Part shown: positions 22,020 through 29,114 of the stretch, one piece after another
How positions within the stretch are numbered: position 1 is the first letter of the stretch
Layout: the number at the start of each line of letters is the position of its first letter
IMG/VR virus record: IMGVR_UViG_3300047551_002370
Location: 1 to 33,590 of that record
DNA from: a virus
Reading direction: 5' to 3' (one strand)
DNA: 33,590 bases
The notes under the pieces: generated by a model
Database searches by the model: none
What the model was told of the DNA's origin: nothing
What the model saw: only the letters and a program-made list of their open reading frames with translations
Position numbers and translations under genes: made by a program

Positions 22020-22025
22020 CCCCTC
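22008..22025 (-). terminator. Terminator of the replication operon after RegA
   Basis: 7-bp stem GAGGGGT/ACCCCTC (22008-22014 with 22019-22025) with tetraloop, then a short interrupted T-tract. It begins 5 nt after the RegA stop and contains the next promoter's -35. Confidence 0.75.
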
Positions 22026-22030
22026 AAAGA

Positions 22031-22471
22031 TCATTCGGGTTCTTCACCTCGTTTCTTTTTAGATCCAATGTTGTATTTGGTTTCAAGAATCCAATCACCT
22101 TTGTCCTTGTATGCAAGAACTTTGATTTGATTTAAGGGTGCAATATCCTGAATTTTCGTTACATCCACAATCGTAATTAGACCCCAATCTGCAAGAAGTT
22201 GGGCAATACGATTACGACGCTGAACATCATTCACAGTAAGGTTAGCGTGTTTACCGTCCAGGGCAAACAGTTCCTTAAAGTGAACGAGATAATATCTACC
22301 TTGCTTGTGAAGAATATGGCAAGACTGATAGATTTTCTTTTCCTTTCGTGATGCGACTCCGATACGAGTCAAAGTTTCGCGTACCTTCAAAAAGTCGTCT
22401 GGTTCATTAAGAACCACTTCGACCATTTGATCGGGCGTCCACTTCACTTCAGGTTCTTGAACGACACTCAT
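22031..22471 (-). CDS. regA: RegA translational repressor
   Basis: 146 aa (T4: 122). Binds AU-rich start regions of early phage mRNAs (in T4: gp44, gp45, its own) and blocks ribosome entry. The RegA core is clear from about residue 16: MVEVVLNEPDDFLKVRETLT, YQSCHILHKQGRYYLVHFKE, RRNRIAQLLADWGLI, ETKYNIGSKKKR. GGAGGA 6 nt before ATG 22471 supports the longer start, giving a 15-residue N-terminal extension relative to T4. The start overlaps the gp62 stop (ATGA), as in T4 gene order 45-44-62-regA. Confidence 0.95.
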   Translation of the reverse strand: MSVVQEPEVKWTPDQMVEVVLNEPDDFLKVRETLTRIGVASRKEKKIYQSCHILHKQGRYYLVHFKELFALDGKHANLTVNDVQRRNRIAQLLADWGLITIVDVTKIQDIAPLNQIKVLAYKDKGDWILETKYNIGSKKKRGEEPE

Positions 22472-22848
22472 TTTGTTCCTCCAGTTTCAAATTTCGATTT
22501 AATAAATGTTAGTTGTTCTTTAGTAAGAATCCTCAAAGCTTGTTTTGCCTTTTCATTACTATAACCATAGTAACGTTTAACATAATCAAGATCTTTGATT
22601 TTATCTTGTCGGAGCCAGGGAGAAAATCTCTTCTTTTTCCTCAGACTATTTATATAAAAGTCATATTGTAACTTTTTAGGCAAAGAATGATATCTATTCA
22701 TTTCATTAGAAAACATTACAGAATCAATATGACCAGAAAAGCAACGATTAATAACATATGGAGAATATTCTTTCTCCAACAAAGGATCTTCATCAATCAA
22801 ATTTTTCTTTGTTTGATTAATTGAATTTAACCAGTCTTTAAGTTCCAT
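22468..22848 (-). CDS. 62: Clamp loader small subunit gp62
   Basis: 126 aa (T4 gp62 is 187, cyanophage forms are shorter). Partner of the gp44 ATPase in loading the gp45 clamp. Assigned from the characteristic MELKDWLNSINQTKKNLI start, INRCFSGHIDSVMFSNEMNR and FYINSLRKKKRFSPWLRQDK, and its place directly before regA. It has no ATPase motif, as expected. It is separated from gp44 by five genes, unlike T4 where 44 and 62 are adjacent. Confidence 0.9.
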   Translation of the reverse strand: MELKDWLNSINQTKKNLIDEDPLLEKEYSPYVINRCFSGHIDSVMFSNEMNRYHSLPKKLQYDFYINSLRKKKRFSPWLRQDKIKDLDYVKRYYGYSNEKAKQALRILTKEQLTFIKSKFETGGTK

Positions 22849-22849
22849 A

Positions 22850-23914
22850 TTATCTAATAATTTCTAAATTGGAATTTGCAGTCCATAATTCCAAAGTTTT
22901 CCTAAGTTTATTGTCTTGAATCAGTTTATTATATCTTCGTGTTGCCTTGACTTTCCACCACTCAATAACCTCTTCAGGTTCATACCCAAACTTTGAAATA
23001 TAATATCTCTTCTTTTCAGTCAAAGTTTTTGCATGTTCAATACATTTTTTAAATTCATGTAGCTTTGAAGCATCTTGAAGAGACTTTATGATGATTGAAA
23101 CCATCTTAGTTTGAATTTTCAATTTCTTTGAAGACTTATCTGCAGAAATTAATCTTTCACCACCATTAGCATTATTGTTAAACCACCAAAACATTTCACG
23201 AAAATAGTCATCATGAAATAGAGGAAGGAAATTACTTTCAGTGTCTCCTATGTGTCGAATATAAGGTTTAAGACCATCATACATGGATACTCCTTTTGTT
23301 GTACCGTATAATGAAGTTGTTTCAAAGTATTGAAGATCAGTTCCATACTTTGCATCAAATTGTCTTTTGAGTTCATTAGAAGATGCCAACAATGCAAGAA
23401 GTTTTCCACCAAGATAATTGTACCCAAATGGTTGTACTGGAACAATGTTAAATCCCATTACAAACTCATGGTTAATTTTAGATAAAGGTAGAACCTCTCC
23501 AAAATAATCATTTCTTGGTTTTGAATTAATAGTTGGAGATCCAAATCGAACAACTCCAATTACTTTATTAGTTGTGTCTTCAGTAATAATCCATTTAATT
23601 GTTCTACCTGGAATTGCTTCTTCAATTGCATTAGAAGCAGTCATGTTTAAAATTTCAGAATACAATTCTTGATTGTACTTAGTCTTTGGTTTAGAACTGG
23701 TATCAACCTCATGAATTGTAAATGTCATATCATTTGGATTTACTGAAAAATCAGAAAATATCTCATCTTCAGGTCCAAATAATTTTCCAGAAGAATTTTG
23801 AATTCTACTCTTCTTTACAAATCGCATATAGTCATCAATGCGATTAAACTTAGAATAATATTCTATAAATTGATCTGCTGCCCAAATAGCATCACTTTCA
23901 GATAATAAACTCAT
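22850..23914 (-). CDS. DUF4338 (DruA-like) protein in the replication operon
   Basis: 354 aa. The core from about residue 105 reads TIKWIITEDTTNKVIGVVRF, then GSPTINSKPRNDYFGEVLPL, FNIVPVQPFGYNYLGGKLLA, LKRQFDAKYGTDLQYFETTS, LYGTTKGVSMYDGL. This follows the order of the DUF4338 family: a strand followed by F-x-S, a conserved R, a helix that begins with a Gly-rich GGKLLALLA, and the E-T-x-LYGT block. DUF4338 includes DruA of the Druantia defence system. Here it lies among clamp-loader genes, so a nucleic-acid-linked role is inferred. Its stop and the gp62 start nearly abut. Confidence 0.65.
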   Translation of the reverse strand: MSLLSESDAIWAADQFIEYYSKFNRIDDYMRFVKKSRIQNSSGKLFGPEDEIFSDFSVNPNDMTFTIHEVDTSSKPKTKYNQELYSEILNMTASNAIEEAIPGRTIKWIITEDTTNKVIGVVRFGSPTINSKPRNDYFGEVLPLSKINHEFVMGFNIVPVQPFGYNYLGGKLLALLASSNELKRQFDAKYGTDLQYFETTSLYGTTKGVSMYDGLKPYIRHIGDTESNFLPLFHDDYFREMFWWFNNNANGGERLISADKSSKKLKIQTKMVSIIIKSLQDASKLHEFKKCIEHAKTLTEKKRYYISKFGYEPEEVIEWWKVKATRRYNKLIQDNKLRKTLELWTANSNLEIIR

Positions 23915-24453
23915 ACAACTAAAAACTGCGTTTCATAATCTAAAAGTTCTTTTGGTACATCAATAATACTACTATTCATAGGAATAGAATCTGTCCATCT
24001 TGCCCCAATTCTTTTATGCAATTTAATATCTAAATGATTATACTTTAAGTTTGTAGGAACATGAACTTTATAATCATAACCATTATTTTCAGTCAACTGA
24101 CTCAGTGAGGTATTTTCTTTTTTAGTTACAGTAATAGTAGAACAAGCCAACCAAAAAAGATTCTTGAAAGATTCATAATCATTCAAGAACTTGTCAGGAT
24201 TATCCATTACCATCCTCCCAATGAATTGTGGAGAAAGGCAGTGGTCATGAGTTCTTTCTTTTGGATTTTCAATTGCACTCTCACTAATAAACCCGGTGTG
24301 ATTTACCCCAGCACAATCAAAAACGTTAATATAAAAAGTCCTAGTAATTGGACGATAAAAGTCTTCCTTACCCCAATTGTGGAGATTGGATTTTAAGTTA
24401 TTGAAAGCAGTTTCACAATATGCTTCCCAGTTTTTTTTATACTTTTTGGTCAT
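23911..24453 (-). CDS. Hypothetical protein, 180 aa
   Basis: Mixed alpha/beta protein with aromatic-rich segments (NLKSNLHNWGKEDFYRPITR; TFYINVFDCAGVNHTGFISE; HDHCLSPQFIGRMVMDNPDK). The His/Cys cluster (HDHC) could bind metal but no known motif is matched. It is coupled to the DUF4338 gene (ATGA overlap) and overlaps the previous gene by 17 nt. Its constant partner position suggests it works with the DUF4338 protein; function unknown. Confidence 0.72.
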   Translation of the reverse strand: MTKKYKKNWEAYCETAFNNLKSNLHNWGKEDFYRPITRTFYINVFDCAGVNHTGFISESAIENPKERTHDHCLSPQFIGRMVMDNPDKFLNDYESFKNLFWLACSTITVTKKENTSLSQLTENNGYDYKVHVPTNLKYNHLDIKLHKRIGARWTDSIPMNSSIIDVPKELLDYETQFLVV

Positions 24454-24658
24454 CGTTTAAATAATCAGTGGGATGGTACTTTAAATACTCAAGAAAGGTC
24501 ATTTTCATTTCTTTCTGCGTCATGCCACAGTGTTTGGCAGCAGCAGGAAGAGTCATTTTAGCACGAAACAAAGATTCGTTTGATTCTTTTACATTTTCTG
24601 GGGTAGTCTTAACACGTTCTTCTTTTAATGACTTATAATCAATTTTTAATGGATTCAT
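24437..24658 (-). CDS. Small helix-turn-helix-like protein, 73 aa
   Basis: Residues about 37-65 (LPAAAKHCGMTQKEMKMTFL) fit a helix-turn-helix: small residues, Gly-Met turn and a polar recognition helix. The rest is charged. DNA binding is possible but the family is not recognised. ATGA overlap with the membrane protein gene upstream. Confidence 0.65.
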   Translation of the reverse strand: MNPLKIDYKSLKEERVKTTPENVKESNESLFRAKMTLPAAAKHCGMTQKEMKMTFLEYLKYHPTDYLNDDQKV

Positions 24659-24858
24659 TCAAATTCTCCTTCCTTATTTCTAGGAACAACTACATATTGG
24701 GGAGTACAAGTCACAGCAATAGAAGTATCTTTAGTTGCTTCTGCCATTTTTCGGTATCCGAGTCCAACGTAGATTTGTCCTCCAACCACAGCAACTGCCA
24801 TAGTACCCCAAAAAATATAGTACCACTGAGATTTAATTTGATGTCTGAGATTTTTCAT
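24655..24858 (-). CDS. Small membrane protein, 67 aa
   Basis: Residues about 12-32 (YYIFWGTMAVAVVGGQIYVG) form one membrane helix after a basic N-terminus (MKNLRHQIKSQW), so the C-terminus is probably outside the cytoplasm. The N-terminal pattern MKxxRHxxKS is shared with the next upstream gene, and both starts lie in copies of a 28-bp repeat. Function unknown. Confidence 0.65.
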   Translation of the reverse strand: MKNLRHQIKSQWYYIFWGTMAVAVVGGQIYVGLGYRKMAEATKDTSIAVTCTPQYVVVPRNKEGEFE

Positions 24859-25280
24859 TTAAATTCACACTCCACCATCACGACGACCTGTTTTTGGATT
24901 AATAGGTGGTTTTCCCCTGTTTAATTTATCATAAGGGTTATAATTTGGATCTGGTTTTCTTAAACGAGCATTAGTACCTCTGTTTTTTGTTTTCCAATTA
25001 TAACCATTTTCATACTTATTATCTACAGGGAGTTTGATTACCCCTTCATTAATTTCAACTTCTTCACATCCAATATATTCAAAAAAAGCGGCACTAATTG
25101 CCTCATTTGATGCCTTTTGGTCATAAGTGAAAAATCTTTGTGTAGATTTTTCACTATAAAGTTTTAAACCACTTATTCTTTGAAAATCTTTAATGTCAGA
25201 TGTTCTAACTAAATTAAAGTTTACTGATGTAGATTTGTAATAATGTCTAATTTTTTTCATTTGAATTCACACTCCACCAT
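24851..25280. repeat. 28-bp direct repeats flanking the 131-aa gene
   Basis: 24851-24878 and 25253-25280 match at 27 of 28 bases (mismatch 24861 A versus 25263 G), 402 bp apart. Each spans a stop/start junction: gp44 to the 131-aa gene, and the 131-aa gene to the membrane-protein gene. A further six bases (ATGTCT) match at the same offset, and the encoded N-termini are alike. Confidence 0.85.
24865..25260 (-). CDS. Hypothetical protein, 131 aa, between direct repeats
   Basis: Not recognised. The N-terminal half is mixed alpha/beta (FNLVRTSDIKDFQRISGLKL; FFEYIGCEEVEINEG); the C-terminal third is basic, Asn/Pro/Gly-rich and likely unstructured (RKPDPNYNPYDKLNRGKPPI). It overlaps the gp44 stop by ATGA. 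It is bounded by near-identical 28-bp sequences at both ends, so it may be an inserted cassette. Confidence 0.65.
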   Translation of the reverse strand: MKKIRHYYKSTSVNFNLVRTSDIKDFQRISGLKLYSEKSTQRFFTYDQKASNEAISAAFFEYIGCEEVEINEGVIKLPVDNKYENGYNWKTKNRGTNARLRKPDPNYNPYDKLNRGKPPINPKTGRRDGGV

Positions 25281-26201
25281 AATTTCAGTAAGAGCTGCAA
25301 GAAGATTTATTTCTTGGTCAGCAACGAATGCACATTGGTATTGATACTTAGCAATAACAAGAACGGCAGCAGGGATAGATGCGGGAACAAGGCAATCATA
25401 AGAGGCGTCATAAATCCTGCGAAGTAAACTAGAAGCATCGTTGTCCAAGTTGGAGACCACCCACTTGCGGACTTCTGAAAAGTTTTTGTCTTTGAGATTT
25501 TTAATGAGTTCATTTACTGTGATGTCTGAGAACGATGCAAGAATTCCTGAGTCAATTTTACCCCCCGTAGAATATCTTTGACATTCGTTGAGGACTCGTC
25601 TGAAATCTGGGAAGTGCTTGGATACCAATTCCGCAACGACTTTTTGATCATAATCAATCCTTTCCTGATCCAAGATCGTTTGGAGACGTTTGAAGAAAGA
25701 TCCTGCAAGTTGTTGTTTTTGCTTTCCTTTGATTGTGAAGTCAATAACGGCACATCGGGAGTGAAGAGGTTCAATAATTTTGTTCTTGTAGTTACAGGTG
25801 AAGATAAATCGGCAGTTGTTATAAAATGCCTCAATATTCGCCCGTAGTAGGAGTTGAACATCATTACCGGTATTGTCTGCTTCGTCAATAATAATTACTT
25901 TATGCCTATCGTTCCCTTGAAGTGATACTGTTGAAGCAAAATTCTTTGCTTGATTACGCACAGTATCCAGAAAACGACCTTCATCAGACCCGTTGATTAC
26001 ATAATAATCTGCACCTAATTCATTACATAATGCCTTTGCGATAGTGGTTTTACCAATACCAGGAGGACCAGAAAGAAGAAGATTAGGAATTTCTCCCTTT
26101 TCAATAAAGTCCAAAAAGGTTTTTTTAGTATCCTCTGGAAGGATACAATCTTCTACCTTTTTTGGTCTCCACTTTTCCACCCACAAAAAATTGTCACTCA
26201 T
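25257..26201 (-). CDS. 44: Clamp loader ATPase gp44
   Basis: 314 aa (T4: 319). AAA+ ATPase that opens gp45 and places it on primer-template. Walker A GPPGIGKT (45-52), Walker B IIDEAD (104-109), sensor 1 around RFIFTCNYKN, and the SRC arginine-finger motif (148-150). Start ATG 26201 (MSDNFLWVEKWRPK) has GGAG upstream and overlaps the HNH endonuclease stop as TAATG; an ATG at 26228 would extend into that gene and is unlikely. Confidence 0.96.
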   Translation of the reverse strand: MSDNFLWVEKWRPKKVEDCILPEDTKKTFLDFIEKGEIPNLLLSGPPGIGKTTIAKALCNELGADYYVINGSDEGRFLDTVRNQAKNFASTVSLQGNDRHKVIIIDEADNTGNDVQLLLRANIEAFYNNCRFIFTCNYKNKIIEPLHSRCAVIDFTIKGKQKQQLAGSFFKRLQTILDQERIDYDQKVVAELVSKHFPDFRRVLNECQRYSTGGKIDSGILASFSDITVNELIKNLKDKNFSEVRKWVVSNLDNDASSLLRRIYDASYDCLVPASIPAAVLVIAKYQYQCAFVADQEINLLAALTEIMVECEFK

Positions 26202-26650
26202 TAATAAACTCCATTCAATACATTCCAAATACTTCTTTGACTTTTTCCCATAATATCAGCAATTTGTCTTTGAGACAAACCTTGATGAGAAAGGTTGGTG
26301 ATTTCTTCTTTTACTTTATCCTCCATTTGGACTACTGCTTTTCTTGGATTTACTCTTCCAACTTGAGACCTTCTTGTGTTTTCGGAACGAGGCAACCATC
26401 TTAAGTTTTCTACTTTGTTGTTGGTTTTGTTTTCATCAATATGGTCTATGCACCAATCTCTACCTTTTGGTCTTGGTTCGCCCCAACATTCTACCACAAG
26501 TTGATGTAGTCGTTTTTCACGAACTACAACATATCCATCTCGTTTATCAACTCTTCCAATAGGTTTCACATTTAGAATTTTACCACAAGAACTAACATAA
26601 ATGTCAGGATAAGTTTTTGATTGTTTGTAGATAATTCCTTCGAGTTCCAT
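26201..26650 (-). CDS. HNH homing endonuclease upstream of gp44
   Basis: 149 aa. N-terminal NUMOD4-like unit (YPDIYVSSCGKILNVKPIG), an HNH_3 core with WCIDHIDENKTNNKVENLRW and flanking SENTRRSQVG, and a C-terminal helix-turn-helix (LSQRQIADIMGKSQRSIWNV) for DNA recognition. Free-standing: it is not inside an intron or intein. It has its own exact late promoter although the surrounding operon is early, and its stop provides the gp44 start. It probably targets the neighbouring clamp-loader region of related phages. Confidence 0.93.
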   Translation of the reverse strand: MELEGIIYKQSKTYPDIYVSSCGKILNVKPIGRVDKRDGYVVVREKRLHQLVVECWGEPRPKGRDWCIDHIDENKTNNKVENLRWLPRSENTRRSQVGRVNPRKAVVQMEDKVKEEITNLSHQGLSQRQIADIMGKSQRSIWNVLNGVY

Positions 26651-26671
26651 TAGAAGAGTTGTAACTAATAT

Positions 26672-26679
26672 TATTTATA
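26672..26679 (-). promoter_or_regulatory. T4-type late promoter TATAAATA for the HNH gene
   Basis: Exact late consensus 22 nt before ATG 26650, immediately downstream of the hairpin at 26681-26705. Confidence 0.7.
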
Positions 26680-26680
26680 A

Positions 26681-26705
26681 CCAAACGACATTTTATGTAG
26701 TTTGG
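26681..26705 (-). terminator. Hairpin upstream of the HNH late promoter
   Basis: Ten-bp arms with one mismatch (26681-26690 with 26696-26705) and a 5-nt AT loop, right after the 73-aa gene. There is no T-tract, so it may be a weak terminator or a structural barrier rather than a true terminator. Confidence 0.4.
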
Positions 26706-26709
26706 ATAA

Positions 26710-26931
26710 TCAAATCTCACCAAGTTTCATACTCTTCATTTCATATTCTTTATATTCACCATCCTTATCAACTTTATCTTCACATCTAATATAAAAGATA
26801 ATGTTAGTACCACTCGAAAGTTGTTCTTCAATTCCTTCCATAGTTCTATACTTTCCAGTTCTCAGTTTTTCTGGAAGAGAATTAAATGCGTCTTCAAGAG
26901 TTTTGATTTGTTCTTGTGTTAGTTCAATCAT
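26710..26931 (-). CDS. Small hypothetical protein, 73 aa
   Basis: Starts MIELTQEQIKTLEDAFNSLP, then a beta-like stretch (GTNIIFYIRCEDKVDKDGEY). Compact alpha/beta. No family recognised. It is next to the 171-aa gene (3-nt gap) within the replication operon. Confidence 0.65.
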   Translation of the reverse strand: MIELTQEQIKTLEDAFNSLPEKLRTGKYRTMEGIEEQLSSGTNIIFYIRCEDKVDKDGEYKEYEMKSMKLGEI

Positions 26932-26934
26932 AAT

Positions 26935-27450
26935 TTAATTTACCCAAGATGGTCGTCTTTCGGGCATACGAAGATAGTTATCAGCAACCCAAGGTTTGGA
27001 TGCGATATACATCTTGTAAGCAGTAAAAGTGTCAATGCTTGTGTCAAGTTTATACTCATCGGGCATAGCACGGGCAAATGATGTTACTTCAGTAATCTTC
27101 CCTTTAGGAAACAAGTAATAAGCATCTACAAGAGTCTTATAGCAGGCATGAACCTTATTATACCTCAAAGTGTACTCATCGCACAAGTTCAAACCATGCT
27201 TGATCAACCAGTAAGCATTATGGATACTTTCCAGCGCCCACTTGGTACAGGGATGATTGCGAAAGGCACCCCTGTCCGTCTTATAGGGAGTCCCATCAAC
27301 CTTAAGAAGAGTACCATACCCATTCCCCCACTTGTCTGAAGCGACGATGGAGAGCATCTGGCAGCACTCCAGAGGCATTTTAACGATGTGTTTGTCGGGA
27401 AGGCAAATGGCACTCTCAGCAGGCCAAGGAGAAGTAACAAAGATGTTCAT
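26935..27450 (-). CDS. Conserved cyanophage protein, 171 aa
   Basis: ATG 27450 (MNIFVTSPWPAESA) lies 2 nt after the preceding stop; a TTG at 27462 is the only longer option. Conserved-looking features are LPDKHIVKMPLECCQMLSIV, FRNHPCTKWALESIHNAYWL and HGLNLCDEYTLRYNKVHACY. The pattern of His, Cys and Lys in helices suggests an enzyme. A distant link to the pyrimidine-dimer glycosylase (Pyr_excise) type is my guess only. It uses more G and C than the flanking genes. Confidence 0.72.
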   Translation of the reverse strand: MNIFVTSPWPAESAICLPDKHIVKMPLECCQMLSIVASDKWGNGYGTLLKVDGTPYKTDRGAFRNHPCTKWALESIHNAYWLIKHGLNLCDEYTLRYNKVHACYKTLVDAYYLFPKGKITEVTSFARAMPDEYKLDTSIDTFTAYKMYIASKPWVADNYLRMPERRPSWVN

Positions 27451-27452
27451 GG

Positions 27453-27884
27453 TCAAAAACAATACTTTTGAAGCACGTATTTAACTTGATCTGGTTTATC
27501 TTCCATCCAATATGCTTCTCGCTCAATGGACAGAACTTCATTTCCTCCGATTGAATAAGATAATTTTAAATCGTTTTTCCTAATATCAGAAAGATGCATC
27601 TTAGAGGGAGAAATCCCAAATGGTTTTACTTCTTTCATATTTTGCCTACATGCCTGAGCAACATGAGCAGATTCATGAAAGAGAGTTTCATTTACATAAT
27701 ACTTGGGATTTCCTTTAGAAATAATTTTATCAGTACAAAAAACCATAGTTTTGGTTGTGTTCTGATACCACCCAAAAATGTCATACTTTTGACAAATAGG
27801 AGTGTTTTCAACTACCCGAACTTTTCTTGAAATCATATTGTAGATTTCAGTACCTTCGGGAGAAAGATAAAGAAGAAAATGCAT
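27453..27884 (-). CDS. Zincin-like protein with HESAH motif
   Basis: 143 aa. ETLFHESAHVAQACR (about residues 65-79) carries HExxH, and SIEREAYWMED about 40 residues on supplies a candidate third ligand, so a minimal metallopeptidase fold is likely. The N-terminal half is beta-rich. The start overlaps the gp45 stop (TGATG), coupling it to the clamp. It is unrelated in sequence to the other HExxH protein at 11587-11985. Substrate unknown. Confidence 0.65.
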   Translation of the reverse strand: MHFLLYLSPEGTEIYNMISRKVRVVENTPICQKYDIFGWYQNTTKTMVFCTDKIISKGNPKYYVNETLFHESAHVAQACRQNMKEVKPFGISPSKMHLSDIRKNDLKLSYSIGGNEVLSIEREAYWMEDKPDQVKYVLQKYCF

Positions 27885-28549
27885 CAGTTGAAGGAGGAAT
27901 CAGGTTCCAGAGCAATATAATACTTCAAATTGTAGGTAGAATTTGTAAACTGTGACAGTAGTTTTTCTGACACAACCACGTCATATGCACCAGGAATAAT
28001 TTTAATATTTTCAACTTTGAAATTGAAGGTGAACTCTTTATCAGTTTCACCAACTGTAATCGAGTACTCGTTTGAAGTATCGTTTTTCTTATCACGGACA
28101 ACAAGGCGAATGACTCCTGCCTCACCAACAGCAGAAAGATCTGGAAGTTGATAGACTGAAGATGCCTTAAGAAGTTTTTCTAAAGTAACACTATCAAGTT
28201 GGAAGCAAACATCCTTAGAGGGAAGTTGGATTTCTTTCTCTGGAGGAGAAACGATTACATTAGGATCTGCATAAAAATATTTAACCTTTCGCTTGCCTTC
28301 ACGAATTGTGATATAGGAATCTTCAGTAAAATCAAGATCAGGATCTTTATGAAGACTAAGACCATTCAAAAATTGATTCAGATCATAAACAGCAAATTCG
28401 CGTGGAAAATCTTCAGTAATTTCTGCTTCAGCAAGAATATTCTTAGCAACAGAAATAGTGCGAAGTTTAGTACCCATTTTCACAAGAATTGAATTGTTAA
28501 TCCCAGCAAAATTCTTAAGGATTGTCAGGGTATTATCAGAAAGTTTCAT
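27884..28549 (-). CDS. 45: Sliding clamp gp45
   Basis: 221 aa (T4: 228). Trimeric DNA clamp that tethers gp43 and, in T4, activates late transcription with gp33 and gp55. ATG 28549 gives MKLSDNTLTILKNFAGIN, matching T4 MKLSKDTTALLKNFATIN; a GTG at 28570 overlapping the previous stop is the longer alternative. Further matches: FAVYDLNQFLNGLSL, an ADPNVIVSPPEKEIQLP segment and the IALEPDSS end. Its dual role links replication to the many TATAAATA late promoters in this window. Confidence 0.96.
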   Translation of the reverse strand: MKLSDNTLTILKNFAGINNSILVKMGTKLRTISVAKNILAEAEITEDFPREFAVYDLNQFLNGLSLHKDPDLDFTEDSYITIREGKRKVKYFYADPNVIVSPPEKEIQLPSKDVCFQLDSVTLEKLLKASSVYQLPDLSAVGEAGVIRLVVRDKKNDTSNEYSITVGETDKEFTFNFKVENIKIIPGAYDVVVSEKLLSQFTNSTYNLKYYIALEPDSSFN

Positions 28550-28566
28550 AGTTTTGTTTGGGAGTT

Positions 28567-29070
28567 TCACTTGTTTTCAATGAGATTGAGATGGTTGATC
28601 AAAAGAATAGTGTAATGAAGAACCTTGAACAAATCGGCACGAGGAGTACCTTTAGTATCATAACGATCAATGTACTTGGTCACATTACCTGCACAGAATC
28701 CTTCACGACGATTATGTTTGATTTTGTCAAGAGTTTGTTCCTTTCCCCCACCAGTTCGATCAACATAATGCTGACGATAAGTGCTAGCAATATATTCTTC
28801 AAGTTGTTTCAGGATTTTATCTTCGTTGTATTTCCAGAAACCATTTTTGTTAGTGTCTTCAGTCATATTCAAATTAAAAGTAATTGTATCGGTAGCATAA
28901 AAAGGATTTCCAATCAAACTAACTCCATCTTCATACCAATAATCCTGTGCAGGTTGAGCAGCACCAAAGTCAATTGTATCAGTTGCAGTTGATCCAGAAA
29001 TCATCGTGTCATTTTTGTTAGACATAAGGTTTCTCTCATCTTCAGGTCCAAACATAAAGGGAAAAGTCAT
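28567..29070 (-). CDS. DUF3310-domain protein
   Basis: 167 aa. The C-terminal 80 residues match the DUF3310 pattern: a Glu-x-Leu-Asp start (KEQTLDKIKH), FCAGNVTKYIDRYDTKG and ADLFKVLHYTILLINH. DUF3310 occurs in many phages; T7 gp1.7, reported as a nucleotide kinase, carries this domain as I recall, but the activity may not transfer. The N-terminal half is polar and acidic. AAGG lies upstream of ATG 29070, with a strong promoter just before it. First gene of the replication operon. Confidence 0.72.
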   Translation of the reverse strand: MTFPFMFGPEDERNLMSNKNDTMISGSTATDTIDFGAAQPAQDYWYEDGVSLIGNPFYATDTITFNLNMTEDTNKNGFWKYNEDKILKQLEEYIASTYRQHYVDRTGGGKEQTLDKIKHNRREGFCAGNVTKYIDRYDTKGTPRADLFKVLHYTILLINHLNLIENK

Positions 29071-29085
29071 AATTAACCTTCCCCA

Positions 29086-29114
29086 ATTATATCAGGATTG
29101 AGTCTGTTGGTCAA
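29086..29114 (-). promoter_or_regulatory. Sigma70-like early promoter of the replication operon
   Basis: TTGACC (29114-29109), a 17-bp spacer and perfect TATAAT (29091-29086). The -35 and spacer lie in the last codons of the CobS-like gene. The first ATG is at 29070. Confidence 0.72.

Noticed and set aside
22647-22654. TATAAATA inside gp62 as a late promoter
   Set aside because: It lies mid-gene in AT-rich coding sequence with no start codon suitably placed downstream.
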